From JAURVT01 sp049059935 (GTDB taxonomy: Bacteria > Actinomycetota > Actinomycetes > Propionibacteriales > Nocardioidaceae): a stretch of 32,801 nucleotides of DNA. Numbering within the stretch: position 1 is the stretch's first letter; the number at the start of each line of letters is the position of its first letter. The translations under genes were made by a program, and so were the position numbers. Location: NCBI RefSeq assembly GCF_049059935.1, contig NZ_JBMGQR010000050.1, positions 1 to 32,801 of the forward strand, read 5' to 3'. The notes beneath the pieces were generated by a model. It ran no database searches and was not told the origin of the DNA. It was given only the letters and a program-made list of their open reading frames with translations. Of the stretch, positions 1 through 7,355 are shown piece after piece.

Positions 1-243
1 GCGCTCATCGCCGGCCCGATCTGGGCGCAGTACGCCTGGGGCCGGTACTGGGGCTGGGACCCCAAGGAGGTCTGGGCCTTCATCACCTGGGTCGTCTACG
101 CCGGCTACCTGCACGCCCGCGCCACCGCCGGGTGGAAGGGCAAGGCCGCAGCCATCCTGGCCCTCGTCGGCTTCGCCACCTTCATGTTCAACTACGTCGG
201 CGTCAACCTCTTCGTCCCCGGCCTGCACTCCTACTCCAAGTAG
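1..243 (+). CDS. ccsB: Cytochrome c biogenesis protein CcsB, C-terminal fragment (5' end outside window)
   Basis: The last 80 codons of a System II cytochrome c maturation protein (CcsA/CcsB/ResC family) that handles haem at the outer face of the membrane. The visible part carries the tryptophan-rich WWD signature (GRYWGWDPKEVWAF, about 14-27 of the fragment), which in this family contacts haem. It is followed by two hydrophobic stretches and the C-terminal end NLFVPGLHSYSK typical of actinobacterial CcsB. The frame is open from base 1, so the start lies upstream. It is probably the last gene of a ccs/res operon, since the next gene converges on it. The family assignment is secure; whether upstream res genes are present cannot be seen. 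Confidence 0.93.
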   Translation, partial: ALIAGPIWAQYAWGRYWGWDPKEVWAFITWVVYAGYLHARATAGWKGKAAAILALVGFATFMFNYVGVNLFVPGLHSYSK

Positions 244-260
244 GGCGCGGCGCGACCGGT

Positions 261-294
261 CGTCGGTTTCCCAGGTTCACCTGGGAATCCGACG
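261..294. terminator. Strong palindrome after ccsB, likely terminator
   Basis: Arms 261-276 and 279-294 pair over 16 positions with a single T-T mismatch; the core is TTCCCAGGT-TC-ACCTGGGAA. It lies 17 bases after the ccsB stop and faces the converging PLDc_N gene, so it could end transcripts from both sides. There is no T-tract. A related copy sits at 454-479. Confidence 0.55.
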
Positions 295-300
295 GACCCA

Positions 301-333
301 CGGAGAACTCCCCGTGGTGTCGTCGGTTCTCCG
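301..333. repeat. 8-bp inverted repeat between two larger palindromes
   Basis: CGGAGAAC (301-308) and GTTCTCCG (326-333) are perfect inverted copies around a 17-base loop. The half-site AGTTCTCCG recurs at 435-443. This is weak structure between the two stronger palindromes of the same gap and may be a degenerate member of the same repeat cluster. Confidence 0.3.
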
Positions 334-453
334 GGGGAGGTGGGGCTGCCGGGTCGGTCGTGACGACGCGCGGCCGGGGTCCCCTGAGCCCCGTGAGCAC
401 CACTCGGCACGGAGTTCTGTCCCGGTACCCGGGAAGTTCTCCGTGTGAGGCGC

Positions 454-479
454 GGATTCCCAGGTATGCCTGGGAATCC
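454..479. repeat. Palindrome, second copy of the 261-294 element
   Basis: GGATTCCCAGG (454-464) and CCTGGGAATCC (469-479) are perfect 11-bp arms around TATG. The segment TTCCCAGGT-N3-CCTGGGAATCCG is shared in direct orientation with 268-291. It lies 13 bases beyond the stop codon of the minus-strand PLDc_N gene and could terminate it. Confidence 0.55.
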
Positions 480-492
480 GTCATGCCTCGGC

Positions 493-750
493 CTACAACC
501 CGCGGAGGAACTCGGGGTCGTCGTCGGGCCCTCGGGAGGGCGGACGGGGTGCGCGCGGCGGGCCGGCGGGGCGGGTGCGGACCTTGCCGAACAGGAGCCA
601 CAGGATCGCGCCGAGCACCGGCACCAGGACCACCACGAACCACAGCGCCTTGGGCAGCGAGCGGATGGACGTGCGAGGGGTCGCGACGACGTCGAACAGC
701 GAGTAGACGGCCAGTACGACCACGATGATGACCAGGAGCGCCTTCCCCAT
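493..750 (-). CDS. PLDc_N-domain small membrane protein (85 aa)
   Basis: A two-helix membrane protein of the 'phospholipase D nuclease N-terminal' (PLDc_N) family, here free-standing with no nuclease domain. Hydrophobic segments span about residues 3-20 and 34-54 (ending in the family-typical ILWLLFGK), followed by a Pro/Arg-rich basic tail and an acidic end. The start at 750 is preferred over an in-frame ATG at 798. A TAACCT hexamer lies seven bases upstream of the 750 start, as in the leaderless genes of this window, and the hydrophobic helix starts right there. Such proteins commonly sit near cytochrome biogenesis and menaquinone genes in actinobacteria. The function is unknown; a membrane accessory role is a guess. 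Confidence 0.8.
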   Translation of the reverse strand: MGKALLVIIVVVLAVYSLFDVVATPRTSIRSLPKALWFVVVLVPVLGAILWLLFGKVRTRPAGPPRAPRPPSRGPDDDPEFLRGL

Positions 751-757
751 GCCGCCC

Positions 758-763
758 AGGTTA
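758..763 (-). promoter_or_regulatory. -10 element of PLDc_N gene (leaderless type)
   Basis: TAACCT on the minus strand, seven bases upstream of the ATG at 750. No Shine-Dalgarno sequence is needed if transcription starts at the ATG. Confidence 0.45.
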
Positions 764-833
764 ACCGGGCCGTGGTGAGGTGGCCGGACGAGCGCCACCT
801 CCCCGTCGTCCGCGGCTCGTCGGCCCCTCGGCC

Positions 834-839
834 TAGGCT
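834..839 (+). promoter_or_regulatory. -10 element, leaderless start of PLP dehydratase
   Basis: TAGGCT followed by exactly six bases and ATG 846. The spacing places the transcription start on the A of the start codon. No clear -35 box is visible. Confidence 0.55.
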
Positions 840-845
840 GGCGGC

Positions 846-1805
846 ATGGACCTCGTGACGCTGGCCGACGTCGAGGCGGCCGCCGCGCGCGTCGCCACCA
901 CCTGTCTGCGCACCCCGGTGCTGCCCCTCGCCGGGGAGGGGCCCGAGGGGTCGTCGCTGTGGCTCAAGGCCGAGTCGCTGCAGCCCACCGGGGCGTTCAA
1001 GCTCCGCGGCGCCACCAACGCGCTGGCCCAGCTCGACCCCGCGAAGCGGGCGGCTGGGGTCGTCACGCACTCCTCGGGCAACCACGCCCAGGCGATCGCG
1101 TTCGCCGCCGCCGCGGCGGGCGTCCCGGCCACCGTGGTGATGCCCGAGGGCTCGCCCCAGGTCAAGGTCGACGGCACCCGCCGCTGGGGTGCCGAGGTCG
1201 TGCTCGTGCCCGTCACCGAGCGCGCCAGCCGCTGCGCCGAGATCGCCGCCCGCACCGGCGCCGAGGTCGTGCCGCCCTACGACGACGCCCGCATCATCGC
1301 CGGCCAGGGCACCGTCGGGCTCGAGATCGTCGCGCAGGTCCCCGACGTCGACGTGGTGCTGGTGCCGGTCAGCGGTGGCGGGCTCCTGTCGGGCGTCGCG
1401 GTGGCCGTCAAGGCGCTGCGTCCGGAGTGCATGGTCATCGGCGTGGAGCCGGCGCTCGCGGGGGACCTCGCCGAGGGGTTCGCCGCGGGCGAGCGTCGCG
1501 TCTGGTCCACCGACCAGACCACCCGCACGATCGCCGACGGCCTGCGCACGCCGTCGGTCGGCGAGCTGAACTGGGAGCACGTGCACCGCTACGTCGACGA
1601 CGTCGTGACCGTGTCGGAGGAGACGATCCTGTCGGCGATGCGCGAGATCGTCACCCGCGCCCGCATCGTGGTCGAGCCCAGCGGCGCCGTGGCCGCGGCC
1701 GCCTACGTCGAGCACGGCGACACGCTGCCCCGGGGCACCACGGTCGCGATCGCCTCCGGCGGCAACGTCGACCCCGAGCTCCTCGCCTCGGTGCTGAACG
1801 GCTGA
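846..1805 (+). CDS. Threonine/serine dehydratase-like PLP enzyme
   Basis: A fold-type II pyridoxal-phosphate enzyme of the threonine ammonia-lyase / serine racemase group, expected to deaminate L-threonine or L-serine to the 2-oxo acid. Visible motifs are the PLP-lysine segment QPTGAFKLRGATNA (Lys about 52), the substrate loop SSGNHAQA (77-84), the glycine-rich phosphate-binding loop SGGGL (176-180), and DDARIIAGQGT in the middle. At 319 residues it has only the catalytic domain and lacks the ACT regulatory domain of biosynthetic IlvA, so a catabolic enzyme or racemase is more likely. It probably begins an operon, as the kinase gene follows after three bases. The exact substrate cannot be told from sequence. 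Confidence 0.88.
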   Translation: MDLVTLADVEAAAARVATTCLRTPVLPLAGEGPEGSSLWLKAESLQPTGAFKLRGATNALAQLDPAKRAAGVVTHSSGNHAQAIAFAAAAAGVPATVVMPEGSPQVKVDGTRRWGAEVVLVPVTERASRCAEIAARTGAEVVPPYDDARIIAGQGTVGLEIVAQVPDVDVVLVPVSGGGLLSGVAVAVKALRPECMVIGVEPALAGDLAEGFAAGERRVWSTDQTTRTIADGLRTPSVGELNWEHVHRYVDDVVTVSEETILSAMREIVTRARIVVEPSGAVAAAAYVEHGDTLPRGTTVAIASGGNVDPELLASVLNG

Positions 1806-1808
1806 CCC

Positions 1809-2972
1809 GTGCGCGAACGTCTCGACGCGTGGTTGCGGGGCCACCCGCTGGTCGTCGACGCGGCGATCACCCTGCTCCTCGCCGCGCCGGTCCTGCTCTC
1901 GGGTGCCGTCGGCACCGCAGCAGCGTTCGTGGACGCCGCCCTGTTCGTGCCGCTCGTGCTCAGGCGGCGACTGCCCGTCGTGATGTTCACCCTCGTGGGC
2001 CTCGAGCTGCTGGTGCTCGCGATCGTCGACGACGGCACGGGACGCTACGGCGCGTTCGTGCTGCTCCCCGCGCTGTACGCGATCGCCGCCTACGGCCCGC
2101 GCTGGGCGCGGTGGGGCGGGCTGACCACGGGCATGCTCGGGGCGGGCATCGCGTCGCTGCGCTGGCCGGGCGGAGCGATCGACCCCAGCCGGTCGGCCTA
2201 CCTGTTCGTCTTCCTCCTCGCGGCCGTCGGCGTCGCGTGGCTCGCCGGTGCCCAGGTGCGCACCCGCCGTGAGTACACCGCCCAGCTCGTGGCCACCGCC
2301 CAGGAGCGCGAGCGCGAGGCCGAGACGCAGGCCCGGCTCGCGGCGTCCACCGAGCGCGCCCGCATCGCGCGCGAGATGCACGACGTCGTCGCGCACAGCC
2401 TGTCGGTGATCGTCGTCCAGGCCGACGGCGCCGCGTACGCGGCCCGGTCGCGCCCCGAGGCGGCGATCGAGGCGCTCGGCACGATCTCCGACGCCGGCCG
2501 CTCCTCCCTGGCCGAGATGCGCCGGCTCCTCGGCCTGCTGCGGGGCGAGGACGACGCCGACGCCGAGCGGGCACCCGTCCCCGGGGCCGCCGACCTGGGC
2601 GACCTCGTCGAGCAGGTCCGCGCCAACGGCCTCGCGGTCGACCTGCACGTCGACGACGCCGCCCGCACGCTGCCGCCCGCCACCGGCCTGACCGTCTACC
2701 GCGTCGTCCAGGAGGCGCTCACCAACGTCCTCAAGCACGCCGGGCCGGGCGCCGCCGCCGACGTCGAGGTGACGCTCGCCGACGGCCAGGCGCGCGTCCG
2801 CGTCGGGGACGACGGGCGCGGTGGCAGCGCCGCGCCCACCGGCGGGTTCGGGCTGCAGGGGATGCGCGAACGCATCGCCCTGCACGAGGGCACCGTCGAC
2901 GCCGCACCCCGTCCGGGCGGCGGGTTCCTCGTCACGGCCCACATCCCCACCCGCGCCCCGGAGGACCGATGA
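1809..2972 (+). CDS. Sensor histidine kinase, NarL/DesK type
   Basis: A membrane histidine kinase that partners the regulator directly downstream. The N-terminal 150 residues hold about four to five hydrophobic segments with no large extracytoplasmic domain, suggesting it senses something in or at the membrane. A charged linker (residues 150-185) leads to the HisKA_3 dimerisation domain with ERARIAREMHDVVAHSLS (predicted phosphohistidine His191). The HATPase domain shows the N-box QEALTNVLKHAG (Asn306), the DDGRGG box (334-339) and GGFGLQGMRERI. The GTG start lies three bases after the dehydratase stop, and the gene overlaps the next start by ATGA, so translation is probably coupled. The signal is unknown; the downstream exporter suggests membrane or antibiotic stress. 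Confidence 0.92.
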   Translation: MRERLDAWLRGHPLVVDAAITLLLAAPVLLSGAVGTAAAFVDAALFVPLVLRRRLPVVMFTLVGLELLVLAIVDDGTGRYGAFVLLPALYAIAAYGPRWARWGGLTTGMLGAGIASLRWPGGAIDPSRSAYLFVFLLAAVGVAWLAGAQVRTRREYTAQLVATAQEREREAETQARLAASTERARIAREMHDVVAHSLSVIVVQADGAAYAARSRPEAAIEALGTISDAGRSSLAEMRRLLGLLRGEDDADAERAPVPGAADLGDLVEQVRANGLAVDLHVDDAARTLPPATGLTVYRVVQEALTNVLKHAGPGAAADVEVTLADGQARVRVGDDGRGGSAAPTGGFGLQGMRERIALHEGTVDAAPRPGGGFLVTAHIPTRAPEDR

Positions 2973-3637
2973 GCATCACCGTCGCGCTCGTCGACGACCA
3001 GCAGCTGGTGCGCGCGGGGTTCCGCATGCTCGTCGACAGCCAGCCCGACCTGACGGTGGTCGGCGAGGCCGGCGACGGCGAGGAGGCCGTCGCGCTGTGC
3101 GAGCGGGTCGACGTCGACGTCGTGCTGATGGACGTGCGGATGCCGCGCCTCGACGGCGTGCAGGCCACGCGGCGGGTCACGGCGCTGCCCCGTCCGCCGA
3201 GGGTCGTGGTGCTCACCACCTTCGACCTCGACGAGTACGTCATGGACGCGCTGCGCGCGGGTGCGTCGGCCTTCCTGCTCAAGGACGCGCCGCCCGAGAC
3301 GCTGCTCGCCGCGATCCGTGACGTGCACGCCGGCGAGGCCGTTGTCGCCCCCAGCGCCACCCGCCGGATGCTCGAGCGGTTCGTCCTCGCCGAGCAGCCC
3401 GAGGCCGCCGGCCCCGACGCCGCGCAGGTGGCCCGGGTCGACACGCTCACCGAGCGCGAGCGCGAGGTGCTCGTCCTGGTCGGCCGCGCGATGTCGAACA
3501 CCGAGATCGCGGCCGAGCTCGTCGTGGCCGAGCCCACCGTCAAGACGCACGTGGGCCGGATCCTGGCCAAGACCGCCGCCCGCGACCGCGTCCAGCTGGT
3601 CGTCCTGGCGTACGAGTCGGGGCTGCTCGGCGACTGA
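2969..3637 (+). CDS. Response regulator, NarL/LuxR family
   Basis: A two-domain transcription regulator of 222 residues. The receiver domain (1-120) has the acidic pair DD (9-10), the phosphoacceptor Asp55 in LMDVRMP, Thr83/84 and Lys105 (FLLKDAPP). The C-terminal LuxR-type helix-turn-helix (about 159-220) reads LTEREREVLVLVG...TVKTHVGRILAK. Its start overlaps the kinase stop (ATGA), making a cognate pair. The perfect palindrome 3638-3655, directly after its stop and upstream of the ABC exporter promoter, is the obvious candidate operator. Activation of the exporter genes is an inference from this layout. Confidence 0.94.
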   Translation: MSITVALVDDQQLVRAGFRMLVDSQPDLTVVGEAGDGEEAVALCERVDVDVVLMDVRMPRLDGVQATRRVTALPRPPRVVVLTTFDLDEYVMDALRAGASAFLLKDAPPETLLAAIRDVHAGEAVVAPSATRRMLERFVLAEQPEAAGPDAAQVARVDTLTEREREVLVLVGRAMSNTEIAAELVVAEPTVKTHVGRILAKTAARDRVQLVVLAYESGLLGD

Positions 3638-3655
3638 GTCATACCGGGGTATGAC
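3638..3655. promoter_or_regulatory. Perfect 18-bp palindrome, candidate operator of the response regulator
   Basis: GTCATACC-GG-GGTATGAC has 8-bp perfect arms. It sits immediately after the regulator stop and about 55-72 bases upstream of the TAGCGT hexamer that precedes the exporter genes, a normal activator position. LuxR-type regulators bind such dyads. It could alternatively be a short terminator hairpin, but there is no T-tract and the arms are not GC-rich. Confidence 0.5.
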
Positions 3656-3710
3656 ACCGGGCCGTCGAGGTGCGGTCCGCGGGCTGACGACCCGGGGGTG
3701 CCCGCGTTCC

Positions 3711-3716
3711 TAGCGT
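3711..3716 (+). promoter_or_regulatory. -10 element of ABC exporter operon
   Basis: TAGCGT, predicting a start near 3723 and a leader of about 30 bases with a Shine-Dalgarno site. No good -35 box lies at 17-18 bases, consistent with dependence on an activator. Confidence 0.4.
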
Positions 3717-3742
3717 GGACGACGTACCCGTCCGCCACGTCC

Positions 3743-3748
3743 GAGGAG
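3743..3748 (+). promoter_or_regulatory. Ribosome binding site fixing the ABC ATPase start
   Basis: GAGGAG five bases before ATG 3754. This decides against an in-frame GTG at 3715, which lies inside the promoter. Confidence 0.6.
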
Positions 3749-3753
3749 CACCG

Positions 3754-4518
3754 ATGCACCCCGCCGCCACCCTCATTCCGCCCGTCGCCGGACCCACGGC
3801 AGCCGCCGTCGTCAGCGGCCTGACCAAGGTCTACGGCTCGGGCGACACCGCCGTCCACGCGCTCGCCGGCATCGACCTCACCGTCCCGCGCGGACGTCTC
3901 ACCGCCGTGATGGGACCGTCCGGATCGGGCAAGTCGACGCTGATGCACTGCCTGGCCGGGCTCGACTCGGCGACGTCGGGCAGCGTCCGGGTCGGCGACG
4001 TCGAGCTGACGGGCCTGGGCGACGACGCTCTCACTCGCTTCCGACGCAACCGCGTGGGCTTCGTGTTCCAGGCCTACAACCTGCTGCCGATGCTGACCGC
4101 CCGCCAGAACGTCCTGCTGCCGTTCGAGCTCGCCGGCCGCGAGCCCGACTGGGCCTGGTTCGACGAGGTCGTGGCGGTGCTCGGCATCGCCGACCGGATG
4201 GGGCACCGTCCGTCGCAGCTCTCCGGCGGACAGCAGCAGCGCGTCGCGATCGCCCGGGCGCTCACGTCGCGCCCCGAGATCGTCTTCGCCGACGAGCCCA
4301 CCGGCAACCTCGACAGCCGCGCCAGCGCGGAGGTCCTGGACTTCCTGCGACGCTCCGCTCGCGAGCTCGGGCAGACGATCGTCATGGTCACCCACGAGCC
4401 GAGCGCCGCGGCCTACGCCGACGAGGTCGTGCTGATCGCCGACGGCCGCGTCGCGGGCGGTGTCAGCGACCCCACGCCCGAGGCCGTCCTGGACGCCCTG
4501 AGCCGGATCGGGGGCTGA
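3754..4518 (+). CDS. ABC transporter ATP-binding protein, MacB/LolD type
   Basis: The 254-residue ATPase of a type VII (MacB/LolCDE/FtsEX-like) ABC system. It shows Walker A GPSGSGKS (54-61), the Q-loop VFQAYNLLP (Gln106), the signature LSGGQQQR (156-163), Walker B IVFADEP (176-182), the D-loop GNLDS and the H-loop His214. The tract FQAYNLLPMLTARQNV is characteristic of this subfamily. It pairs with the large permease three bases downstream. These systems use ATP for mechanotransmission or for export of peptides, antibiotics or lipoproteins rather than for import. Control by the upstream two-component system is likely. Confidence 0.93.
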   Translation: MHPAATLIPPVAGPTAAAVVSGLTKVYGSGDTAVHALAGIDLTVPRGRLTAVMGPSGSGKSTLMHCLAGLDSATSGSVRVGDVELTGLGDDALTRFRRNRVGFVFQAYNLLPMLTARQNVLLPFELAGREPDWAWFDEVVAVLGIADRMGHRPSQLSGGQQQRVAIARALTSRPEIVFADEPTGNLDSRASAEVLDFLRRSARELGQTIVMVTHEPSAAAYADEVVLIADGRVAGGVSDPTPEAVLDALSRIGG

Positions 4519-4521
4519 GCC

Positions 4522-6948
4522 GTGCGCACCGTCGTCCTCTCCTCCCTGCGCCACCAGCTGCGTCGCTACGTCGCCGCCGGTCTGGCCATCGCGATCGCCG
4601 TCGCCTTCGTGGTGGCGGTGAACGCCATGAGCGCCGCCGCCCGTGACGGCGCCACCGCCGAGGTCGCCGCGCAGTACCGCGGCGCCGGCGTCGTCGTCAC
4701 CGGCGACGTCGCCGACGCCTCCGCCGCCCGGGCCACGGCCTCGGGCGTGCCCGGCGTCGACGCGACGGCCGTCAACCGCACGTCGTGGACCGAGGTCGGC
4801 CTCGGCGGGGTGCCGTCGACCCGAGGGGTCGGGACCGTGGCCGCCGACGACGGCCTGCGCTGGCAGCAGCTGGCCTCGGGTGCCTTCCCGCGGGGGCCGA
4901 CCGACGCCGTCGTGAGCGCGGACGCCGCGCGTGACGCCGGCATCGCCGTCGGCGACCGGGTGACCGCCCAGGGCATCGGCGGTGGACGCTTCACCGTCAC
5001 CGGTCTCGTGGACGACGCGTCCGGCCCGCTCTCGGCCACGCTCTACGCGCCCGAGGACGTGCTCGCCGGGTCCGACCGCGCCTACGCCGACAGCCTCGTG
5101 GTGCGTACCGCCGACGGCGACGCAGGATCCGTCGCGACCGCGCTGCGCTCGGAGCTGGGAGGCGGCGCGACCGTGCAGGAGGCCGACGACTTCCTGGCCG
5201 ACCAGCGCTCGCGCGCCACCCAGGGCGTCGACGTCTTCCAGAACCTGGTGCTGGCCTTCGCCGCGCTGGCCGCGTTCGTCGGCGTGCTCGTCATCGCCAA
5301 CACCTTCACCATCCTGCTGGCCCAGCGCGCCCGCGACTTCGCGCTGCTGCGCTGCGTGGGGTCGCTGCGACGTCAGCTCGTGCGCGGCGTCGTGGCCGAG
5401 GCGGCCGTGCTGGCGCTCGTCGCCTCTCTGCTCGGCGCCGTGGCGGGGTACGCGCTCGCGTTCGGCGGCGTCGCGCTGCTCGACGCGGCGAGCCCGCTGT
5501 CGACGGGCACGCCGACGATCGGCCTCGCGTCCGTCGCGGTGCCGGTGCTGGTGGCCGTCCTCGTGACGGTGGCGGCGTCGGTGGTGCCGGCGCGGCGGGT
5601 GGCCCGTCGGACGCCCCTGGCCGCGCTGCAGCCGCAGGTCGAGCCCGCGACCCGCTCTCGGGCCGGCGCGCTGCGGATCGTCACGGCCGTCGCCGTGGGC
5701 GGTGCCGGTGCCGCCGCGCTCCTGCTCGGTGCCGCCGGGCCGAGCCTGCCGGTCGCCATGGCCGGCGGCATGCTCTCGTTCGTCGGCGTCGTCCTCCTCG
5801 GACCGGTGCTGGTGCCGGGCCTGGTGCGTCTCCTCGGCCCGCTGGTCCGGGCCGCCGGCGTGCCGGGGCGCCTCGCGGTGCAGAACGCCGTGCGCAACCC
5901 GCGGCGCACCGCGTCGACGACGGTGGCGCTGCTCGTCGGCGTCACCCTGGTGACGACGGTGGTGGTGGGCACGGCCAGCGTGAAGTCCAGCGTCGGCGCG
6001 GTGCTCGACGACGCCGCCCCCGTCGACCTCGCCCTGACCTCGACCTCCGGCGCCCTGCCCGGCGGCCTGACGCGTCAGGTGGACCGGACCGACGGGGTCG
6101 GCTCCACCGCGACGCTGCCCGGTGCGCAGGTCGACGTCGGCGACATCTCCACGCGGCTGATCGGCGTGGGCGACGACGCCCGCGCGGTGGCCCACGGGGG
6201 CTCGCTCCTGGGCGGGCTGCGGTCGGGGACGGTGGTGCTGCCGAGCCAGGTGGCGAGCGACGCCGGGGTCGTCGACGGTGCGCGCGTCCAGGTGGTCGGC
6301 GCCGACGGACGTCGGGTGCCGCTGACCGTCGCGGTGGACGACGGCGTGGGCGCCGTGGGGTGGGTGACCGCCCGTGACCTGCGGACGCTGGCCGGGGCGG
6401 ACACCGCGCCGTCGGCGATCTGGCTGCGGGCGGCCGGCGACGCGGACGCCCGGGCGACCACGTCGGCGGTGGGCGCCCTCGCCTCGGGCGGTGACCTCGA
6501 CGTCTCCGGCGGCCTGCCGCAGCGTGCCGAGGTGCTGGGCGTGCTCGACACGATGCTGCAGGTGACGGTGGGGCTGCTCGCGGTGTCGGTGCTGATCGCG
6601 CTGGTGGGCGTCGGCAACACGATGAGCCTGTCGGTGCTCGAGCGGCTGCGCGAGACGTCGCTGCTGCGGGCGCTCGGGCTGGAGCGGCGCCGCCTGCGCC
6701 GCACCATCGGGCTCGAGTCGCTGCTGATGTCGGTGGTCGCCACCGTGCTGGGCGTGGGGCTCGGGGTGCTGTACGCGTGGTGCGGCGTCCGGGCGGTGAG
6801 CGCCGGGGTCCTCGGTGGCGTGACGCTGCCGTGGGCGCAGCTGCTGGGGATCGTCGCGGTCGCCGCCCTGGCCGGTCTCGTCGCCAGCGTCCTGCCCGCC
6901 CGCCGCGCCGCCCGCGTGTCACCGGCGGCGGGACTCGTCGCCGACTGA
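4522..6948 (+). CDS. FtsX-like ABC transporter permease (808 aa)
   Basis: A large permease with two FtsX domains and about eight to ten membrane helices. One helix lies near residues 16-36, followed by a large extracytoplasmic domain (about 40-235) and the first FtsX domain (about 240-360: LVLAFAALAAFVGVLVIANT, ARDFALLRCVGS, PARRVARRTPLAAL). Further helices and a second periplasmic-side domain (about 490-670) precede the second FtsX domain (about 680-805), which again has a LRETSLLRALG coupling helix and ends PARRAARVSPAAGLVAD. The duplicated layout means one polypeptide could serve as both halves of the transporter. GTG start, three bases after the ATPase stop. The substrate is unknown. Confidence 0.92.
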   Translation: MRTVVLSSLRHQLRRYVAAGLAIAIAVAFVVAVNAMSAAARDGATAEVAAQYRGAGVVVTGDVADASAARATASGVPGVDATAVNRTSWTEVGLGGVPSTRGVGTVAADDGLRWQQLASGAFPRGPTDAVVSADAARDAGIAVGDRVTAQGIGGGRFTVTGLVDDASGPLSATLYAPEDVLAGSDRAYADSLVVRTADGDAGSVATALRSELGGGATVQEADDFLADQRSRATQGVDVFQNLVLAFAALAAFVGVLVIANTFTILLAQRARDFALLRCVGSLRRQLVRGVVAEAAVLALVASLLGAVAGYALAFGGVALLDAASPLSTGTPTIGLASVAVPVLVAVLVTVAASVVPARRVARRTPLAALQPQVEPATRSRAGALRIVTAVAVGGAGAAALLLGAAGPSLPVAMAGGMLSFVGVVLLGPVLVPGLVRLLGPLVRAAGVPGRLAVQNAVRNPRRTASTTVALLVGVTLVTTVVVGTASVKSSVGAVLDDAAPVDLALTSTSGALPGGLTRQVDRTDGVGSTATLPGAQVDVGDISTRLIGVGDDARAVAHGGSLLGGLRSGTVVLPSQVASDAGVVDGARVQVVGADGRRVPLTVAVDDGVGAVGWVTARDLRTLAGADTAPSAIWLRAAGDADARATTSAVGALASGGDLDVSGGLPQRAEVLGVLDTMLQVTVGLLAVSVLIALVGVGNTMSLSVLERLRETSLLRALGLERRRLRRTIGLESLLMSVVATVLGVGLGVLYAWCGVRAVSAGVLGGVTLPWAQLLGIVAVAALAGLVASVLPARRAARVSPAAGLVAD

Positions 6949-6964
6949 CCCGCCCCAGCGACGT

Positions 6965-7021
6965 CGAGGTACGCGAGAGGCACCACCGAACCGCCGTCGG
7001 TGGTGCCTCTCGCGCACCTCG
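6965..7021. terminator. Very strong hairpin ending the ABC exporter operon
   Basis: Arms 6965-6988 and 6998-7021 form a 24-position stem with one A-C mismatch and a nine-base loop AACCGCCGT; the inner 16 bp (GCGAGAGGCACCACCG) are perfect. It begins 16 bases after the permease stop. There is no downstream T-tract, as is usual in actinobacteria. Confidence 0.7.
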
Positions 7022-7073
7022 GCGACGGGGTCGGGGCCCGGTCGGGGGCGTCGGGGACGAGGTGGCGCCCCGG

Positions 7074-7079
7074 TAGCCT
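7074..7079 (+). promoter_or_regulatory. -10 element, leaderless start of DUF4229 gene
   Basis: TAGCCT, six bases, then GTG 7086. This is the same geometry as the other leaderless genes of the window. Confidence 0.55.
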
Positions 7080-7085
7080 GGGGGC

Positions 7086-7355
7086 GTGACTCCCGTGATC
7101 CGCTACACCCTCGCCCGGCTCGGCCTGTTCCTGGTCGCGTTCGCCCTCGTGTGGGGCGTCTGCCTGCTGCTGGGCTACCGGTGGACGTCGATCACCGCGC
7201 TCTGGACGGCCCTGATCGCCCTGTCGGTCTCGGCCGTCGCGTCGTTCGCGCTCCTCGGCAACCTGCGCAACGAGGTCGCCGCCCGCGTTCAGGTGCGGGC
7301 CGAGCGGATGACCGAGCGCATCGAGGAGTCCCGCCGTGCCGAAGATCTCGACTGA
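7086..7355 (+). CDS. DUF4229 membrane protein (89 aa)
   Basis: A small protein with two hydrophobic segments (about 9-29 and 38-58) and a charged, probably helical C-terminus (RNEVAARVQVRAERMTERIEE). It matches the actinobacterial DUF4229 family, which is often found beside menA. GTG start supported by the TAGCCT-N6 promoter. The stop lies 20 bases inside the following PLP-enzyme gene, so the two are probably co-translated. The function is not known; a two-helix membrane accessory to quinone or respiratory enzymes is only a guess from its neighbours. Confidence 0.85.
   Translation: MTPVIRYTLARLGLFLVAFALVWGVCLLLGYRWTSITALWTALIALSVSAVASFALLGNLRNEVAARVQVRAERMTERIEESRRAEDLD

Noticed and set aside
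2932..6195. Minus-strand open frame of over 1,000 codons opposite the two-component and ABC genes
   Set aside because: It is a shadow of GC-rich third-position bias; the translation is Asp/Gly/His/Arg-rich low complexity with no domain, and plus-strand genes with clear motifs occupy the DNA.
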